A DNA stretch of 64,000 nt, from positions 248,001-312,000 of the forward strand of contig NZ_WYDS01000001.1 of assembly GCF_009914765.1 (NCBI RefSeq), given 5' to 3'. A model generated the notes under the pieces. It searched no databases. It saw only the letters and a program-made list of their open reading frames with translations, and was not told where the DNA came from. This document shows positions 35,754 through 45,327 of the stretch, in pieces; the stretch's first letter is position 1, and every line of letters begins with the position of its first letter. The translations under genes and the position numbers were made by a program. Origin of the DNA: Halodesulfovibrio sp. MK-HDV. GTDB lineage: Bacteria > Desulfobacterota > Desulfovibrionia > Desulfovibrionales > Desulfovibrionaceae.

Positions 35754-36567
35754 AATTCATGCTCCAGAGTGCAGAAAGATCACGCAGAAGATGAGGTAAT
35801 TTAGCAACAGGCCAGCTGTTAGGGCCATCGCAAAGTGCATTGTCAGGATCAGGGTGTGTTTCAATAAATACGCCGTTAACGCCTGCGGCAACAGCAGCTC
35901 GGGATAGGCGAGGTACAAAAGAGCGGTCACCGCCGGAAGTGCCACCCTGTCCGCCCGGAAGCTGAACTGAGTGTGTTGCATCGAATACTACAGGCACGCC
36001 GTAAGACTGCATGATAGGGAATGAGCGGAAATCTACAACAAGGTTGTTATACCCAAAAGATGCGCCACGTTCTGTGAGCATGATATTTTTGTTGCCCGTT
36101 GAGAATAATTTGTCCAGTGCTGGCTTCATATCCCACGGAGCAACAAACTGCCCTTTTTTAACATTTATAACGCGGCCAGTTTTGGCTGCGGCAATAAGCA
36201 GGCTTGTCTGGCGGCATAAGAATGCCGGAATTTGCATTACATCTGCGACTTCGGCAACAGGTGCAGCTTGTTCCGGTTCGTGAATGTCTGTTACGACAGG
36301 CAGACCGGTTTCTTCTTTAATACGTGCCAACCATTCGAGGCCTTTAGCGAGTCCCGGGCCTCTGAAGCTGGAAAGAGAGGTTCGGTTCGCTTTATCATAT
36401 GAGCTCTTGAACACAGCTTTCAGTCCGGCTGCCTCTGCTGCTTCTTTTACAGCATGTGCTGTTTCCAAAGCAAGTTCAAAACTTTCAAGGGCGCAAGGGC
36501 CAGCAAAAACAAAAGGTTTTGTTGTCAGTTCTGCGTATAAAGCAGAACCGTTTTCGATATGTTTCAT
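35743..36567 (-). CDS. kdsA: 2-dehydro-3-deoxyphosphooctonate aldolase (Kdo-8-P synthase)
   Basis: KdsA condenses PEP with arabinose 5-phosphate to Kdo-8-P. The 275-residue TIM barrel shows [65 protein letters not shown] and [15 protein letters not shown] chose ATG 36567 because the enzyme begins there; 29 upstream codons lack homology. pyrG lies about 200 bases upstream on the same strand and supplies the CTP for Kdo activation. Confidence 0.95.
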   Translation of the reverse strand: MKHIENGSALYAELTTKPFVFAGPCALESFELALETAHAVKEAAEAAGLKAVFKSSYDKANRTSLSSFRGPGLAKGLEWLARIKEETGLPVVTDIHEPEQAAPVAEVADVMQIPAFLCRQTSLLIAAAKTGRVINVKKGQFVAPWDMKPALDKLFSTGNKNIMLTERGASFGYNNLVVDFRSFPIMQSYGVPVVFDATHSVQLPGGQGGTSGGDRSFVPRLSRAAVAAGVNGVFIETHPDPDNALCDGPNSWPVAKLPHLLRDLSALWSMNYEC

Positions 36568-36764
36568 TGCGGTAATCCTATTTGGGAATGTAAAGCGTAA
36601 AATTACTCGAATAAATTGGGGATTGAAAGAGAAAATCGGGACATACTGACGCATGCCCCGATTTTAATCGCTAATAACCCTGTACATCGCAGTGCAGCAG
36701 CAAAAAGTCAAAATTTCTTTAAGTTGAAATCTTGTTTTTTCTGTTCGTTGCAGTGATGCAGGCG

Positions 36765-38399
36765 CTATTTTTTATTCGTTTTAGAAGCCTTAACGAACTC
36801 GCGGAAAAGCGGATGCGGGTTCATTGGTGTGGACTTGAATTCTGGGTGGAATTGACAAGCGAGGAACCAAGGATGGTCTTTCACTTCAACAATTTCAACG
36901 AGAGTTTCGTCTGGAGAAACACCAGAGAAGCTCATTCCTGCTTCTTCTAAACGTTTGTAGTATGCGTTGTTGAATTCGTAACGGTGACGGTGACGTTCAG
37001 AGATTAACTCTTCGCCGTACGCAACCTGAGCGTTGGTTTTTGGACGAATTTTACAAGGGTATGCACCAAGACGCAGTGTGCCGCCTTTGTCTGTACCTTC
37101 GTCACGTTTTTCAATTGCTTCTTTACGGAAATCGTACCACTCAGTCATAAGGTAGATGAGAGGTTCTTTTGCGTTTTCATCAAATTCAACAGATGTTGCT
37201 TCTTTAATGCCAACAACGTTGCGAGCATATTCGATTACAGCAAGCTGCATACCGAGGCAAATACCGAAGAACGGTATTTTTTTCTCACGTGCATAGTTGA
37301 TAGCAAGCATTTTTCCTTCAATACCACGATGACCAAAGCCACCCGGTACGAGAATGCCGTCGAGACCTTTAAGCTTGGTAGCTACGTTCTTAGTATTAAC
37401 TTCTTCAGAGTTAACGTACTCGAACTCAACTGTAACACGGTTAGCAAGGCCGCCGTGTACCAGTGCTTCATGAAGACTTTTGTATGCTTCTTTAAGGTCA
37501 ACGTATTTACCGACGATGCCGATTGTTACGCTACCCTTAGGGTTGTTAAAGTTATGGATCAGGTTTTGCCAAGGGACAAGATCCGCGTTTTTCGCTGGAA
37601 GGCGAAGCATAATAGCAATTTTCTGGTCGAGGCCTTCGTCATAAAATGCGAGAGGTACTTCGTAGATGTTATCAACGTCTGCGCAGGAAAATACTGCGTC
37701 ACGGTCTACGTTGCAGAAAAGAGCGATCTTGTGTTTGAGGTGTTCCTGAATTGGTTTTTCACAACGACAGATGATCATATCTGGCTGAATACCAATAGAA
37801 CGAAGTTCTTTTACGCTGTGCTGGGTTGGCTTAGTTTTGTGTTCGCCTGCAGCTTTGAGGTAAGGAACCAGAGTAAGGTGGATGTACATGCAGTGTTCGC
37901 GGCCGAGGTCTGTGCGCAGCTGGCGAATCGCTTCAAGGAATGGAAGACCTTCAATATCACCAACTGTACCACCGATTTCGATGATTGCAACATCGAGATC
38001 GTCACTCGCAAGGCTGAGAACACATTTTTTAATTTCGTCAGTAATGTGCGGGATAACCTGTACGGTACCGCCAAGGTAGTCACCGCGACGTTCTTTGGTG
38101 ATAACTTTGTGGTAAATGGAACCGGAGGTGTAGTTGTTCTTCTGAGAAAGAGGAACGTTGAGGTAACGTTCGTAATGACCGAGGTCGAGGTCAGTTTCAG
38201 CACCGTCATCCGTTACATACACCTCACCATGCTGAAACGGGTTCATAGTACCCGGGTCAACGTTGATATAAGGGTCGAGTTTCTGAATGGTTACATTTAA
38301 ACCTCTAGCTTTAAGGAGGACACCAATGGATGCAGCTGAAAGGCCCTTCCCTAAAGAAGACAAAACCCCACCAGTAACGAAGATAAACTTAGTTTTCAT
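36765..38399 (-). CDS. pyrG: CTP synthase
   Basis: PyrG aminates UTP to CTP with glutamine. The 544-residue protein has the amidoligase domain from its N-terminus ([43 protein letters not shown]) and a C-terminal class I glutamine amidotransferase (GGFGHRG, nucleophile in GICLGMQ near residue 382, FHPEFKSTP). Length is standard. It starts the Kdo/LPS series. Confidence 0.96.
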   Translation of the reverse strand: MKTKFIFVTGGVLSSLGKGLSAASIGVLLKARGLNVTIQKLDPYINVDPGTMNPFQHGEVYVTDDGAETDLDLGHYERYLNVPLSQKNNYTSGSIYHKVITKERRGDYLGGTVQVIPHITDEIKKCVLSLASDDLDVAIIEIGGTVGDIEGLPFLEAIRQLRTDLGREHCMYIHLTLVPYLKAAGEHKTKPTQHSVKELRSIGIQPDMIICRCEKPIQEHLKHKIALFCNVDRDAVFSCADVDNIYEVPLAFYDEGLDQKIAIMLRLPAKNADLVPWQNLIHNFNNPKGSVTIGIVGKYVDLKEAYKSLHEALVHGGLANRVTVEFEYVNSEEVNTKNVATKLKGLDGILVPGGFGHRGIEGKMLAINYAREKKIPFFGICLGMQLAVIEYARNVVGIKEATSVEFDENAKEPLIYLMTEWYDFRKEAIEKRDEGTDKGGTLRLGAYPCKIRPKTNAQVAYGEELISERHRHRYEFNNAYYKRLEEAGMSFSGVSPDETLVEIVEVKDHPWFLACQFHPEFKSTPMNPHPLFREFVKASKTNKK

Positions 38400-38512
38400 T
38401 CTTTCTCGCCTACGACGTAGTTATTAAAAAATTAGTTCAATGACCAAAGTCACGTATATTTGTTTCGAACGTATCTCGTCCGTATACACTTTTTTTGAAG
38501 TTACGTCAGCCG

Positions 38513-38541
38513 TTGACTGTTATCGCCGACGCAACTATAAC
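38513..38541 (+). promoter_or_regulatory. Likely sigma-70 promoter of purQ
   Basis: TTGACT (38513-38518), 17-base spacer, TATAAC (38536-38541). It lies about 140 bases upstream of purQ, leaving a leader that contains the nearly repeated stretches AACGGTGACTA and ACCGTGAGTCACTA. Confidence 0.5.
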
Positions 38542-38678
38542 TATCAGTCCCGAATTATTAAAACGGTGACTATTTTTTTGCTTTCAAAAACCGTGAGTCA
38601 CTACCCGAACTATTTGGATATGTAAAGCGACTTTTTGTAAAGCCCCGTGTTAATCTTTTTTTAGGAGAAACTTGAGCA

Positions 38679-39488
38679 ATGACCCAGGTTAATACTCTGG
38701 TTATTACCGGCTATGGGACGAACTGCGAGGTTGAATGCGCGCACGCTGCAAAGATTTCTGGAGCGGATCGTGTTGAAATTAAGCATTTTTCTGACCTTAT
38801 TTCCGGTGACACCAGTTTAACAGATTTCAATTTTTTGATTCTGCCGGGTGGTTTTCTTGATGGTGATGATCTGGGTGCTGCTCAAGCTGCCGCTAACCGC
38901 TGGCGGCATGCAAAAACAGAGCAAGGCGAACCGCTTCTCGATCAACTGAAAACCTTTTTTACCAATGGCGGCATCATATTCGGTATTTGCAACGGCTTCC
39001 AGCTGCTTGTAAAACTTGGATTATTGCCTGCGATTGACGAATTGTACTTTGAGCGCCAGGTTTCCTTATCACATAACGATTCTGCCCGATATGAAGATAG
39101 ATGGGTACATCTTGCAGCTAATGCAAAAAGCCCATGTGTTTTTACAAAGGGTATTGAAACGTTGTACATTCCTGTGCGCCATGGCGAAGGAAAAATTATC
39201 GCTAAAGATGAAGCAACACTTACTGCTCTACAAGAAAATAACCTGATTGCTCTGCAATACATTGATCCGGACTCCGGTGAAGTTACGCAGGAATACCCAA
39301 TGAACCCGAACGGTTCTCCTTTGGGCATTGCGGGTTTAACAGACCCTTCCGGACGTATTTTGGGCATGATGCCACATCCGGAAGCATATAACCACCCTAC
39401 CAACCATCCAGGCTGGACTGCTGGTAAAGAAGCAGAACTCGGCACCGTTTTAGTTAAAAACGGCATAGACTACTTAAAGAGTCTGTAG
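38679..39488 (+). CDS. purQ: Phosphoribosylformylglycinamidine synthase, glutaminase subunit
   Basis: PurQ supplies ammonia for FGAM synthesis in purine biosynthesis. The 269-residue class I amidotransferase has ITGYGTNCEVE, ILPGGFLDGDDLGA, the nucleophile elbow GIICFGICNGFQ-type segment (Cys104), and late His-Glu in MMPHPEAYNHP. It is longer than Bacillus PurQ (about 227) and resembles the C-terminal domain of large PurL proteins, a variant frequent in deltaproteobacteria. AGGAG lies before ATG. The partner PurL is not in the window. Confidence 0.9.
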   Translation: MTQVNTLVITGYGTNCEVECAHAAKISGADRVEIKHFSDLISGDTSLTDFNFLILPGGFLDGDDLGAAQAAANRWRHAKTEQGEPLLDQLKTFFTNGGIIFGICNGFQLLVKLGLLPAIDELYFERQVSLSHNDSARYEDRWVHLAANAKSPCVFTKGIETLYIPVRHGEGKIIAKDEATLTALQENNLIALQYIDPDSGEVTQEYPMNPNGSPLGIAGLTDPSGRILGMMPHPEAYNHPTNHPGWTAGKEAELGTVLVKNGIDYLKSL

Positions 39489-39512
39489 CAGCTTTGTGAT
39501 ATAATATCAGTT

Positions 39513-39550
39513 GGCTCCGACTCTGGTCGGAGCCACTATTTTATTTTCAG
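39513..39550 (+). terminator. Terminator after purQ
   Basis: GGCTCCGAC, loop TCTG, GTCGGAGCC, then a weak T-rich tail (ACTATTTTATTTT). Partial read-through to the next small gene is possible. Confidence 0.7.
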
Positions 39551-39558
39551 GAGCGGAT

Positions 39559-40014
39559 ATGATTCCATGTTTTATTTGTAAAAAAGATTCTGTTGGAGGT
39601 TTTACATATGGCCTCCCCACCACTCCCTTGACCCAGCATGTCGGGTTATGTCAGGAACACAATACACTCGAAAATAAAAAAGCTGCAATATTACATTGGA
39701 TTGAAACAACTCAAGCCAGTGTCACTGCATTTAATGAAGCCAATCTGGCGCGCTATGCAGAGCCTGTTGAGTATTCCTTAACGGTGTTCTACCTTGCAGG
39801 CGGTTCTGCTAATTTTCGATGCACAAAATGGAATGTGCCGGATAAAGCGACATTGCAAATCATGGGCATAGATGGTCGTAGCACATTTGTTCCTCTTACT
39901 CACATCGAACTATTTGAAGTTGTTCCAGTCAATGATCCCAATAAATTTACATCAAATACCGTTGCAAACGAAAGATACTCTGTCGTAGGGGGCGTTCCTA
40001 CCTTACAAAGGTAG
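39559..40014 (+). CDS. Uncharacterised protein with N-terminal CxxC...CxxH motif
   Basis: I do not recognise a named family. The 151-residue protein begins MIPCFICKKDSVGGFTYGLP and has Cys4-x2-Cys7 and Cys31-x2-His34, a likely small zinc site. The rest is a mixed alpha/beta domain including a conserved-looking segment IMGIDGRSTFVPLTHIELFEVV that may bind a ligand. No signal peptide or membrane segment. ATG 39559 follows AGGAG eight bases upstream; a longer frame would cross the terminator. surE lies 53 bases downstream. Confidence 0.75.
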   Translation: MIPCFICKKDSVGGFTYGLPTTPLTQHVGLCQEHNTLENKKAAILHWIETTQASVTAFNEANLARYAEPVEYSLTVFYLAGGSANFRCTKWNVPDKATLQIMGIDGRSTFVPLTHIELFEVVPVNDPNKFTSNTVANERYSVVGGVPTLQR

Positions 40015-40067
40015 CCGTATATCTATTATAGCATAAACAATCGTTGGTTACAAAGGGGTGTTCAATT

Positions 40068-40868
40068 ATGCAGTCACGTTTGCCTAGAATTTTAATTACA
40101 AATGACGATGGGGTGCATTCCCCCGGGATTTTGGCTGCTATTGAAGCTGTTTCATCTTTTGCAGAAGTCACTGTGGTTGCTCCGGCATCACAGCAGACTG
40201 CAATGGGGCGAGCTTATCGCGGTGATCCGGATGCTTGTTTAATCGAAACAACGCTAACCGTTTGCGGGGTTCCATATAAAGCCTTTTCATGTGAGGCATC
40301 CCCTGCACGTACTGTTGACCATGGCTTAAAAGTTTTGACTGGATATAAGCCCGATTTTATTATTTCCGGAATTAATTACGGCGAGAATCTTGGCTCAAGT
40401 ATCACTAGTTCCGGTACGGTAGGCGCTGCAATGGAAGCGGCATATCGAGGTATTCCTTCTATTGCCGTTTCGTTGGAAACACCGATTAATACGCACCTTA
40501 CGTACACCGAACAAAACTGGGCTGCCGCAACATATTTCTTACAGCATTTTACTAAACGAGCCATCTCAGAAGGTTTTCCTCGCGGTATCGATTTGTTGAA
40601 AATTGATGTGCCAAGTTGTGCATCTATTGACAGTTCATGGCGAGTAACCCGTCTTTCACAAAACTCTTATTATCGCTCTCTCCTTCCAAATGCCTGTATG
40701 GAGAGTCGTTTAAGAGATTCGGTGATAACCAAAGGACATATGCAAGATGAGCCGACAGATACAGATATTTACGCTATTTCTGTAGATAAGGTTGTTTCTG
40801 TCACGCCGCTTTGTCTCGATTTTACAGCTCATGGGAGCTTGAAAGACCTGCATAAGTGGGGAATTTAA
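40068..40868 (+). CDS. surE: 5'/3'-nucleotidase SurE
   Basis: SurE dephosphorylates nucleoside monophosphates in survival under stress. The 266-residue protein has the metal motif TNDDG (11-15), VVAPASQQTAMG, and SGINYGENLGSSITSSGTVGAAMEA, then GIPSIAVSL. I chose ATG 40068, ten bases after AAGGGG. A terminator follows directly. Confidence 0.94.
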   Translation: MQSRLPRILITNDDGVHSPGILAAIEAVSSFAEVTVVAPASQQTAMGRAYRGDPDACLIETTLTVCGVPYKAFSCEASPARTVDHGLKVLTGYKPDFIISGINYGENLGSSITSSGTVGAAMEAAYRGIPSIAVSLETPINTHLTYTEQNWAAATYFLQHFTKRAISEGFPRGIDLLKIDVPSCASIDSSWRVTRLSQNSYYRSLLPNACMESRLRDSVITKGHMQDEPTDTDIYAISVDKVVSVTPLCLDFTAHGSLKDLHKWGI

Positions 40869-40870
40869 TA

Positions 40871-40905
40871 AAAAATGCTCTTCAGTATCACTGAAGAGCA
40901 TTTTT
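40871..40905. terminator. Bidirectional terminator between surE and the MBL-fold gene
   Basis: AAAAATGCTCTTCAGT, loop ATC, ACTGAAGAGCATTTTT: a perfect 16-bp stem shared by converging genes. Confidence 0.93.
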
Positions 40906-41741
40906 TATTGAAATTTGAGAGCATCACCGGTTGTAATTGGTGTATTTTTCGGTAACCAGAAAGATCCCCATTTTCCTGTACAGTGGCAAGCATAGGAACG
41001 TCGTACTCCGGTATGTTGGAAGAATTTTCGGATTTGGTATAACTGAGGTATTGGCGCTGTTCGAAGGTGCAAGCCGCCAACAATTGCAGCGATTCTTTTT
41101 TCTCCAGTAAGCTCTTGCGCCCTTTCGATGATGTTGCAAATACCCGAATGACTGCATCCTGTTATTATGACCAGCCCGTCTTTTCCTTCCCAAACAATTC
41201 CCGTATCGTCGTAGAGAGAGTCATTGGTAAAGTGTCCGTTATGCTTGGCTATGCCGAATGAACCGCCACCCTTGAACTTGGGGTTTCTTGGAATTTCTCC
41301 GAGGAACAGAAATTTCGAGCCAATTTTCTGTGGTTCTCTTGAATCATGCATTACAAAGCTTGCTCGTACGGCAGCTTCATCTAGTCCAGCATCAAGTTTT
41401 TTTACTAGAACTGGGCATCCTCCGGCGACTTTCCCGACATGGCGTTCAATAAAGCAGTCTGGATGACATGTGAGGGTCGGCGGCTGTTCTCGATCTGCAA
41501 TCAATTCGCAAAGTGCCGGAACACCACCAGCATGGTCATAATGACCGTGTGAAAGTGCGACGTGTTCAATGTCTTTCAGTGAGATACCTAGCGTCTCAGC
41601 ATTTTTTAGAAATGCACCGTCAGTTCCGGTATCTAAAAGCACCCTTTCTGCACCATCTTCCAGAAGAATGGACAGCCCCTTTGCTGGAATAAGGTCATCC
41701 CTTCGCGATATATTTTCAATAAGAACAGTCAATGTAAGCAT
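40905..41741 (-). CDS. MBL-fold metallohydrolase (COG1237-like)
   Basis: The 278-residue protein has the metallo-beta-lactamase metal motif HGHYDH (residues 65-70), VLLDTGTDGAFLKNAE before it, the segment GCSHSGICN and late GGLHL, which together match the COG1237 group that includes the archaeal dihydropterin ribofuranosyl-aminobenzene phosphate synthase. The true substrate in this bacterium is unknown. No signal peptide. It stands alone on the minus strand. Confidence 0.85.
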   Translation of the reverse strand: MLTLTVLIENISRRDDLIPAKGLSILLEDGAERVLLDTGTDGAFLKNAETLGISLKDIEHVALSHGHYDHAGGVPALCELIADREQPPTLTCHPDCFIERHVGKVAGGCPVLVKKLDAGLDEAAVRASFVMHDSREPQKIGSKFLFLGEIPRNPKFKGGGSFGIAKHNGHFTNDSLYDDTGIVWEGKDGLVIITGCSHSGICNIIERAQELTGEKRIAAIVGGLHLRTAPIPQLYQIRKFFQHTGVRRSYACHCTGKWGSFWLPKNTPITTGDALKFQ

Positions 41742-41889
41742 GCGTAACTTCCTTTATATGCAAAGAATAGTAATGTTATACTTTGGATGAGTAAACACTA
41801 TTATCCTGTCGCTTAGTTTCTTTCTGCGAGTTGGCATGCTAGCTTTTGGCTGTTTATACTTTTGTTAGTCTGTTGCCTGTGTTGATTAG

Positions 41890-42972
41890 TTATAGACTTA
41901 CCTGATCGGAGTTTTTTTCCAAAACGGGGAGTTTATATTTTTTAAAAGCTTCAACATCGGGTTTGTATGCTCGGATCAGGTAATTCCAACCATCTTTTGG
42001 TGTGTACAAAAAATTTGGTGCCAAGTTTTTGCAAATTGTATCACCAAAGACCACCGTAAATGTTCCATCATTATTCATAGATATATTATGATTTGAGCCA
42101 ATTACGTTGTTGTCATCTGACATTAGATATTTGTCAGGACCGTAGACCGTGATTGAGAAAAAAGCTTTCGCTTGTATGGGCTGAAACGTTGCTGTGTAGC
42201 AAGTTTTACCCTTAAGTTTGGGATCGGAATATGGTTTATACATTGCATTTTCGTCTGCTGAAAGTCCCCACCCGCCTGCGGTTACGTATGTAAATTTTTC
42301 CCAGTCATGAACTAGATCTGTGCTTTTTTGCATCGCATTGAATGTGTCGGGCAATTTGTTGTATGCAGAAAGTAACGCCTCTCGTACTACCAACATTTTT
42401 TTTGTGTCGGGGCGAATCAGAGTATCTTCGTTTTTTGCTCCTTCAATGAAGTATTTGGGCTGCAATTTATCGACAACATACTGGACATCTTCTTTTGTTC
42501 CGTTGGTACCCATCCGAACTCCAACTGCTACAAAATCTGAATCAAAATCTGAAGCTTTGAATGTGTGACTTCCACCACCATAGAAATAAAATGGAGTCAT
42601 GTGATTCTCAGTAATAATTTGTACAGAAAGGAACCTATCTTCAACTTCAGGTAGCTTGAGAGTGAAGCCATCTTGTACATTTACCGTTGCGATAGAATAG
42701 ATCGTGTCGAGGTTTGGAGATACAACCCATTTATCTTCCGCGGTTGCGAGAGTCTTAAAGTGATGAAATTTATTCAGCTCTGCACGTTCAATAAAGTTTG
42801 CTAAAAAAGCTCTTGATTCTGCCTGAATATATTCTTTGGGCGACATTTCATATTTTTGGGGATCAACGGCCCATTTGCTTGTATCCATATTTGGGATTTC
42901 AGCAGCAGCAAAGGTAGAAAAACCGATGAAAAAGGTAACTAAGAATAGTTTAAATATGTTGTTGGTGCTCAT
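41890..42972 (-). CDS. Secreted DUF1254/DUF1214 protein
   Basis: The 360-residue precursor starts at ATG 42972 after GAGGGAA, with a signal peptide (MSTNNIFKLFLVTFFIGFST, cleavage after about AAA-EIP). The mature part contains the DUF1254 N-terminal domain (SPNLDTIYSIATVNVQDG, DRFLSVQIITENHMTPFY) and a DUF1214 C-terminal domain (KAFFSITVYGPDKYLMSD). Function unknown; such proteins are periplasmic and scattered by transfer. It stands alone. Confidence 0.85.
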   Translation of the reverse strand: MSTNNIFKLFLVTFFIGFSTFAAAEIPNMDTSKWAVDPQKYEMSPKEYIQAESRAFLANFIERAELNKFHHFKTLATAEDKWVVSPNLDTIYSIATVNVQDGFTLKLPEVEDRFLSVQIITENHMTPFYFYGGGSHTFKASDFDSDFVAVGVRMGTNGTKEDVQYVVDKLQPKYFIEGAKNEDTLIRPDTKKMLVVREALLSAYNKLPDTFNAMQKSTDLVHDWEKFTYVTAGGWGLSADENAMYKPYSDPKLKGKTCYTATFQPIQAKAFFSITVYGPDKYLMSDDNNVIGSNHNISMNNDGTFTVVFGDTICKNLAPNFLYTPKDGWNYLIRAYKPDVEAFKKYKLPVLEKNSDQVSL

Positions 42973-43026
42973 TAGTGTTCCCTCATGAAATTCTTTCTTA
43001 CATACGTACAAAAAAAGACACTTCAA

Positions 43027-43510
43027 AAGGCATCATATCTTTTGCTGGTGAAACGCGACAATGATACCCCCCCTATCACAGAAAGAAATGTAGTTAGTTT
43101 TTTGGGAGATTGATTCTAGAATGATCGTTGCTGTCGACTCTATCATTTTAGAATTTTTACTGATGAGTTGTGAAAATACATTTTTATTATGTGAGTTTTG
43201 AATAATTTTGTAATTTCTATTCAGTGTTAATCTTTTGATGATATTTATTCTGAATCAAATTGGTGTTTGCTCTTGTTTACGATTTCTAGTTTTGGATAAT
43301 TATGGAGGAGCACTTACTAACAATGACAGTTTGATTTGGTTTGCCAAAATGCTTTTGTGTCAAATAGTTAGAATGAGAACTATACTTTTTCAGTAGTAAA
43401 ACAAGCTGGTTGAATATCAAAATACCTTCATTTTTCCATTGACATACAAACTCTATGCGCTGATTTTACCCACATATTATTTAACGTATAATTTGTTTGT
43501 AGGGGTCGTT
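43027..43510. other. Long AT-rich intergenic region before wtpA
   Basis: About 480 bases between divergent genes. It holds an imperfect 12-bp inverted repeat (43114-43125 with 43142-43153, one mismatch, followed by TTTTT) and a TATAAT at 43487-43492 that could be the -10 of wtpA with a poor -35. No ModE-type box was recognised, and no gene. Confidence 0.4.
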
Positions 43511-44494
43511 ATGTGTAATAAATGGTTATTCCGTGTCTGTGCTTTGTTTTTGCTAGTTTTTGGTTTGATCTGCACTCCAAATATTTCGTTTGCTCAGCCT
43601 TCCGGAAAATTAGTGATTTTCCATGCGGGTAGTCTTTCTGTTCCTTTTGCCGCAATGGAAAAAGCTTTTGAAGCAAAATACCCAGAGGTTGATGTTCAGC
43701 GTCAAGCTGGTGGCTCTACTAAACTTGCTCGTCTTATTTCCGAAGTAGGTCAAAAAGCAGATATTATGGCATCTGCCGACTACGTTGTGATTAACAAAAA
43801 CCTTATCCCGAAATATGCATCCTGGAACGTGCGTTTTGCATCTAACCAGATGGTGCTCTGCTACACTGATAAATCAAAATTTGCTGATACAATTTCCAGC
43901 AAGAACTGGTACAAAGTTTTACAGAACAAAGATGTAGTATGGGGACATTCTGACCCTAACCTTGATCCTTGTGGCTACAGAGCATGTATGGTGCTGCAGC
44001 TTGCTGAAAAATTCTATGGGGTCAAAGGATTAAACGACAAATTGGTTGCTAACCGCCCTGCTAAAAACGTTCGCCCTAAGTCCGTTGAACTTATTTCATT
44101 ACTCCAGTCCGGACACATGGATTATGCTTGGGAATATCGCTCTGTTGCAGTGCAGCACGGTCTTAAATTTATTACTCTTGACCCGCACATGAACCTTGGT
44201 GATTACAAACTTACTTCGTTTTACAAAAATGCTGTTGTCAAAGTTACTGGTAAAAAACCGGGAACCTTTATTAACCGCAAAGGTAAGTCCATCACTTACG
44301 GTATCACCATGTTAGATGGTGCTAAAAACAAAGAAGCTGCTGAACTTTTCCTCGCGTTTATGCTTTCTCCAGAAGGCGGCATGCAAGTTCTTAAAGATAA
44401 GGGCCAGCCACCATTCATTCCTGCACGTACCACTGCTGAAGGTATGAATGATGTTCCGCTTTCACTTAGAAAATTTGTTGAAGTTCGTGACTAA
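43511..44494 (+). CDS. wtpA: Tungstate/molybdate ABC transporter substrate-binding protein WtpA
   Basis: WtpA captures molybdate or tungstate for molybdopterin enzymes such as formate dehydrogenase. The 327-residue precursor begins at ATG 43511 after TAGGGG and has a signal peptide (cleavage after about Ala28). Mature motifs are [34 protein letters not shown] and [15 protein letters not shown], which distinguish WtpA from ModA. The permease gene begins two bases after the stop. Confidence 0.92.
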   Translation: MCNKWLFRVCALFLLVFGLICTPNISFAQPSGKLVIFHAGSLSVPFAAMEKAFEAKYPEVDVQRQAGGSTKLARLISEVGQKADIMASADYVVINKNLIPKYASWNVRFASNQMVLCYTDKSKFADTISSKNWYKVLQNKDVVWGHSDPNLDPCGYRACMVLQLAEKFYGVKGLNDKLVANRPAKNVRPKSVELISLLQSGHMDYAWEYRSVAVQHGLKFITLDPHMNLGDYKLTSFYKNAVVKVTGKKPGTFINRKGKSITYGITMLDGAKNKEAAELFLAFMLSPEGGMQVLKDKGQPPFIPARTTAEGMNDVPLSLRKFVEVRD

Positions 44495-44496
44495 GT

Positions 44497-45327
44497 ATGA
44501 GCTTTGATCGCACTGGTCGGAGAAGGAGCTCGCTTTTGCGAGCCTTCTTCGGCTTTCTTCATAATTTTTGGTTTGCTTTCTCTTCTCTTTTAATCATTCT
44601 TTACATTGCCCTCCCGTTGGGAAAAACCATTACAGCTCCAACGATGGAAAGATTGTTGGAAACGCTGCGTGACCCCGATGTCATAGCTTCTGTGTGGCTC
44701 TCTATGTCTACCGCTGCTACGGCGGGGTTGCTTGCGCTTGTGTTCGGAACGCCACTGGCCTACTTACTTGCGCGTTCAAAATTTCCCGGAAAACGTATTG
44801 TTGAAAGTCTTATTGATCTGCCGATTATGATTCCCCACCCGGTAATAGGCATATCTATTCTTACTATTACTAATCCCAACACATACTTTGGCAGTATTTT
44901 AGAATCTCTCGGAGTTGAGATAATGGGGACGCGTACGGGGATCGTTAGTGTGTTGTTTTTTGTAGGACTGCCCTTTTATATTTCAGCAGTTAAGACAGGC
45001 GTTGAATCTATTCCCGTTCGTCTAGAAAAAGTTTCACGTTCTCTTGGCGCAAGTAAGGCGCAAACCTTTTTACGGATAACTTTACCTCTTTCGTGGCGTC
45101 ATATGCTGGTGGGCATCATCATGTGTATGGCTCGTGCATTAAGCGAATTTGGTGCTGTGATTATCGTCGCGTACCACCCTATGATTGCACCAGTCCTGAT
45201 GTATGAACGGTTTACAGCCTACGGTTTGGCATGGTCACAGCCTGTAGCTGTCATTCTTATTCTCGTCAGCTTGCTCTTTTTTATTGGTATGCGGGCAATA
45301 CCATTACCGGATAGAGATCAAATATGA
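44497..45327 (+). CDS. wtpB: Tungstate/molybdate ABC transporter permease WtpB
   Basis: The 276-residue protein has six hydrophobic segments and the ABC importer loop with EAA-like sequence KVSRSLGASKAQTFLRITLPL, then GIIMCMARALSEFGAVIIVAYHP. It belongs to the CysTW/ModB type permease family. It overlaps the ATPase gene by four bases (ATGA). Confidence 0.92.
   Translation: MSFDRTGRRRSSLLRAFFGFLHNFWFAFSSLLIILYIALPLGKTITAPTMERLLETLRDPDVIASVWLSMSTAATAGLLALVFGTPLAYLLARSKFPGKRIVESLIDLPIMIPHPVIGISILTITNPNTYFGSILESLGVEIMGTRTGIVSVLFFVGLPFYISAVKTGVESIPVRLEKVSRSLGASKAQTFLRITLPLSWRHMLVGIIMCMARALSEFGAVIIVAYHPMIAPVLMYERFTAYGLAWSQPVAVILILVSLLFFIGMRAIPLPDRDQI

Noticed and set aside
37329-38300. 323-residue plus-strand open frame
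   Set aside because: Antisense shadow of pyrG, no start site and no recognisable domain.
41817-41850. Possible sigma-54 promoter (GTTGGCATGCTAG...)
   Set aside because: The -12 element does not show the GC at the needed distance and no plus-strand gene begins nearby.
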